From: an uncultured Peptococcaceae bacterium
GTDB lineage: Bacteria; Bacillota; Desulfotomaculia; Desulfotomaculales; Desulfallaceae
Direction of reading: 5' to 3'
Length of the DNA stretch: 21,450 nt
Assembly: GCA_913064925.1 (NCBI GenBank)
Contig: CAJYBN010000022.1
Span: 1 to 21,450, forward strand
The first letter of the stretch is position 1. Each line of letters starts with the position of its first letter. Shown here piece by piece: positions 21,350 through 21,450 of this stretch. Position numbers and translations under genes: made by a program. The notes beneath the pieces are model-generated. The model searched no databases, was not told the DNA's origin, and saw nothing but the letters and a program-made list of their open reading frames with translations.

Positions 21350-21450
21350 ACAGCAGTTACCGAAATTTCGACAATACATTATAAAATATAAAAAACGACT
21401 ACAATAAAATTATGGAACTGTTAAGCATTGGCAAAGCAGCAAAAAAGTTA
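21350..21450 (+). mobile_element. Left edge of a probable IS607-like insertion element
   Basis: Just after argR the base composition drops sharply to AT-rich. The segment holds a 10-base palindrome CGAAATTTCG (21361-21370), imperfect repeats starting CGAC (21369 and 21396) followed by ATAAAA-type sequence, and then the start of a MerR-like reading frame. recN, expected here, does not begin in the window. The exact border cannot be fixed because the element runs off the end. Confidence 0.4.
21412..21450 (+). CDS. MerR-type helix-turn-helix protein, probably IS607-family serine recombinase (first 13 codons)
   Basis: The 13 codons from ATG 21412 read M-E-L-L-S-I-G-K-A-A-K-K-L and then leave the window. 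This resembles the start of the MerR-like domain of IS607-family transposase TnpA (x-S-I-G-K-A-A-x-x-L-G-V). RecN, which usually follows argR, begins quite differently. No ribosome binding site is visible upstream. A chromosomal MerR regulator is the main alternative. The call rests on few residues. Confidence 0.45.
   Translation, partial: MELLSIGKAAKKL

Noticed and set aside
1..21450. CRISPR arrays, tRNA or rRNA genes
   Set aside because: No regularly spaced repeats, tRNA-like cloverleaf or rRNA sequence was seen by reading the window.

Overview
The window is a chromosomal stretch of a GC-rich, anaerobic, endospore-forming Firmicute. Its gene order is the conserved spoIIIA – acc – nusB – folD – xseAB – ispA – dxs – tlyA – nadK – argR neighbourhood. 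The spoIIIA operon, the NfnAB-type flavin enzyme beside folD and an OLE RNA with its membrane partner together suggest the Desulfotomaculum/Pelotomaculum/Moorella part of the clostridia. The genus assignment is inference. All genes lie on the + strand and most are tightly packed; TTG and GTG starts are frequent.

Layout. 1-4430: the 3' end of spoIIIAA followed by complete spoIIIAB to spoIIIAH, the mother-cell part of the forespore feeding-tube channel. 4431-4609: a regulatory gap with a repeated TATTGTATACT element and a strong hairpin. 4610-7812: a carboxyltransferase (5S/OadA type) fused in frame to a complete AccB-like biotin carrier, then biotin carboxylase accC; together they look like a two-subunit pyruvate carboxylase placed where other Firmicutes keep accBC. 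7813-9491: a predicted promoter, Asp23, AmaP and DUF2273 envelope proteins, then nusB ending in a terminator hairpin. 9613-11888: nfnA and nfnB, the electron-bifurcating NADH-dependent ferredoxin:NADP+ oxidoreductase. 11931-14395: folD, xseA, xseB. 14398-19434: ispA, a roughly 600-nt non-coding RNA of the OLE class (15461-16060), its membrane partner oapA, dxs and tlyA. 19467-21349: nadK, a YtqB/MnmM-like methyltransferase and argR. 21350-21450: an abrupt AT-rich segment with the first 13 codons of a MerR/IS607-recombinase-like protein, probably the left edge of an insertion element where recN would be expected.

How it fits together. Carbon and redox genes have been added to a housekeeping backbone: PycB/AccC would make oxaloacetate from pyruvate, NfnAB would make NADPH from NADH and reduced ferredoxin, and FolD uses NADP(H) in one-carbon metabolism. 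The isoprenoid genes ispA and dxs flank the OLE RNA and oapA, the known location of this poorly understood ribonucleoprotein. The most notable items are the OLE RNA (with a closing helix traceable over about 580 nt), the PycB-AccB fusion that keeps a good internal ribosome binding site and start codon, and the mobile-element edge after argR.
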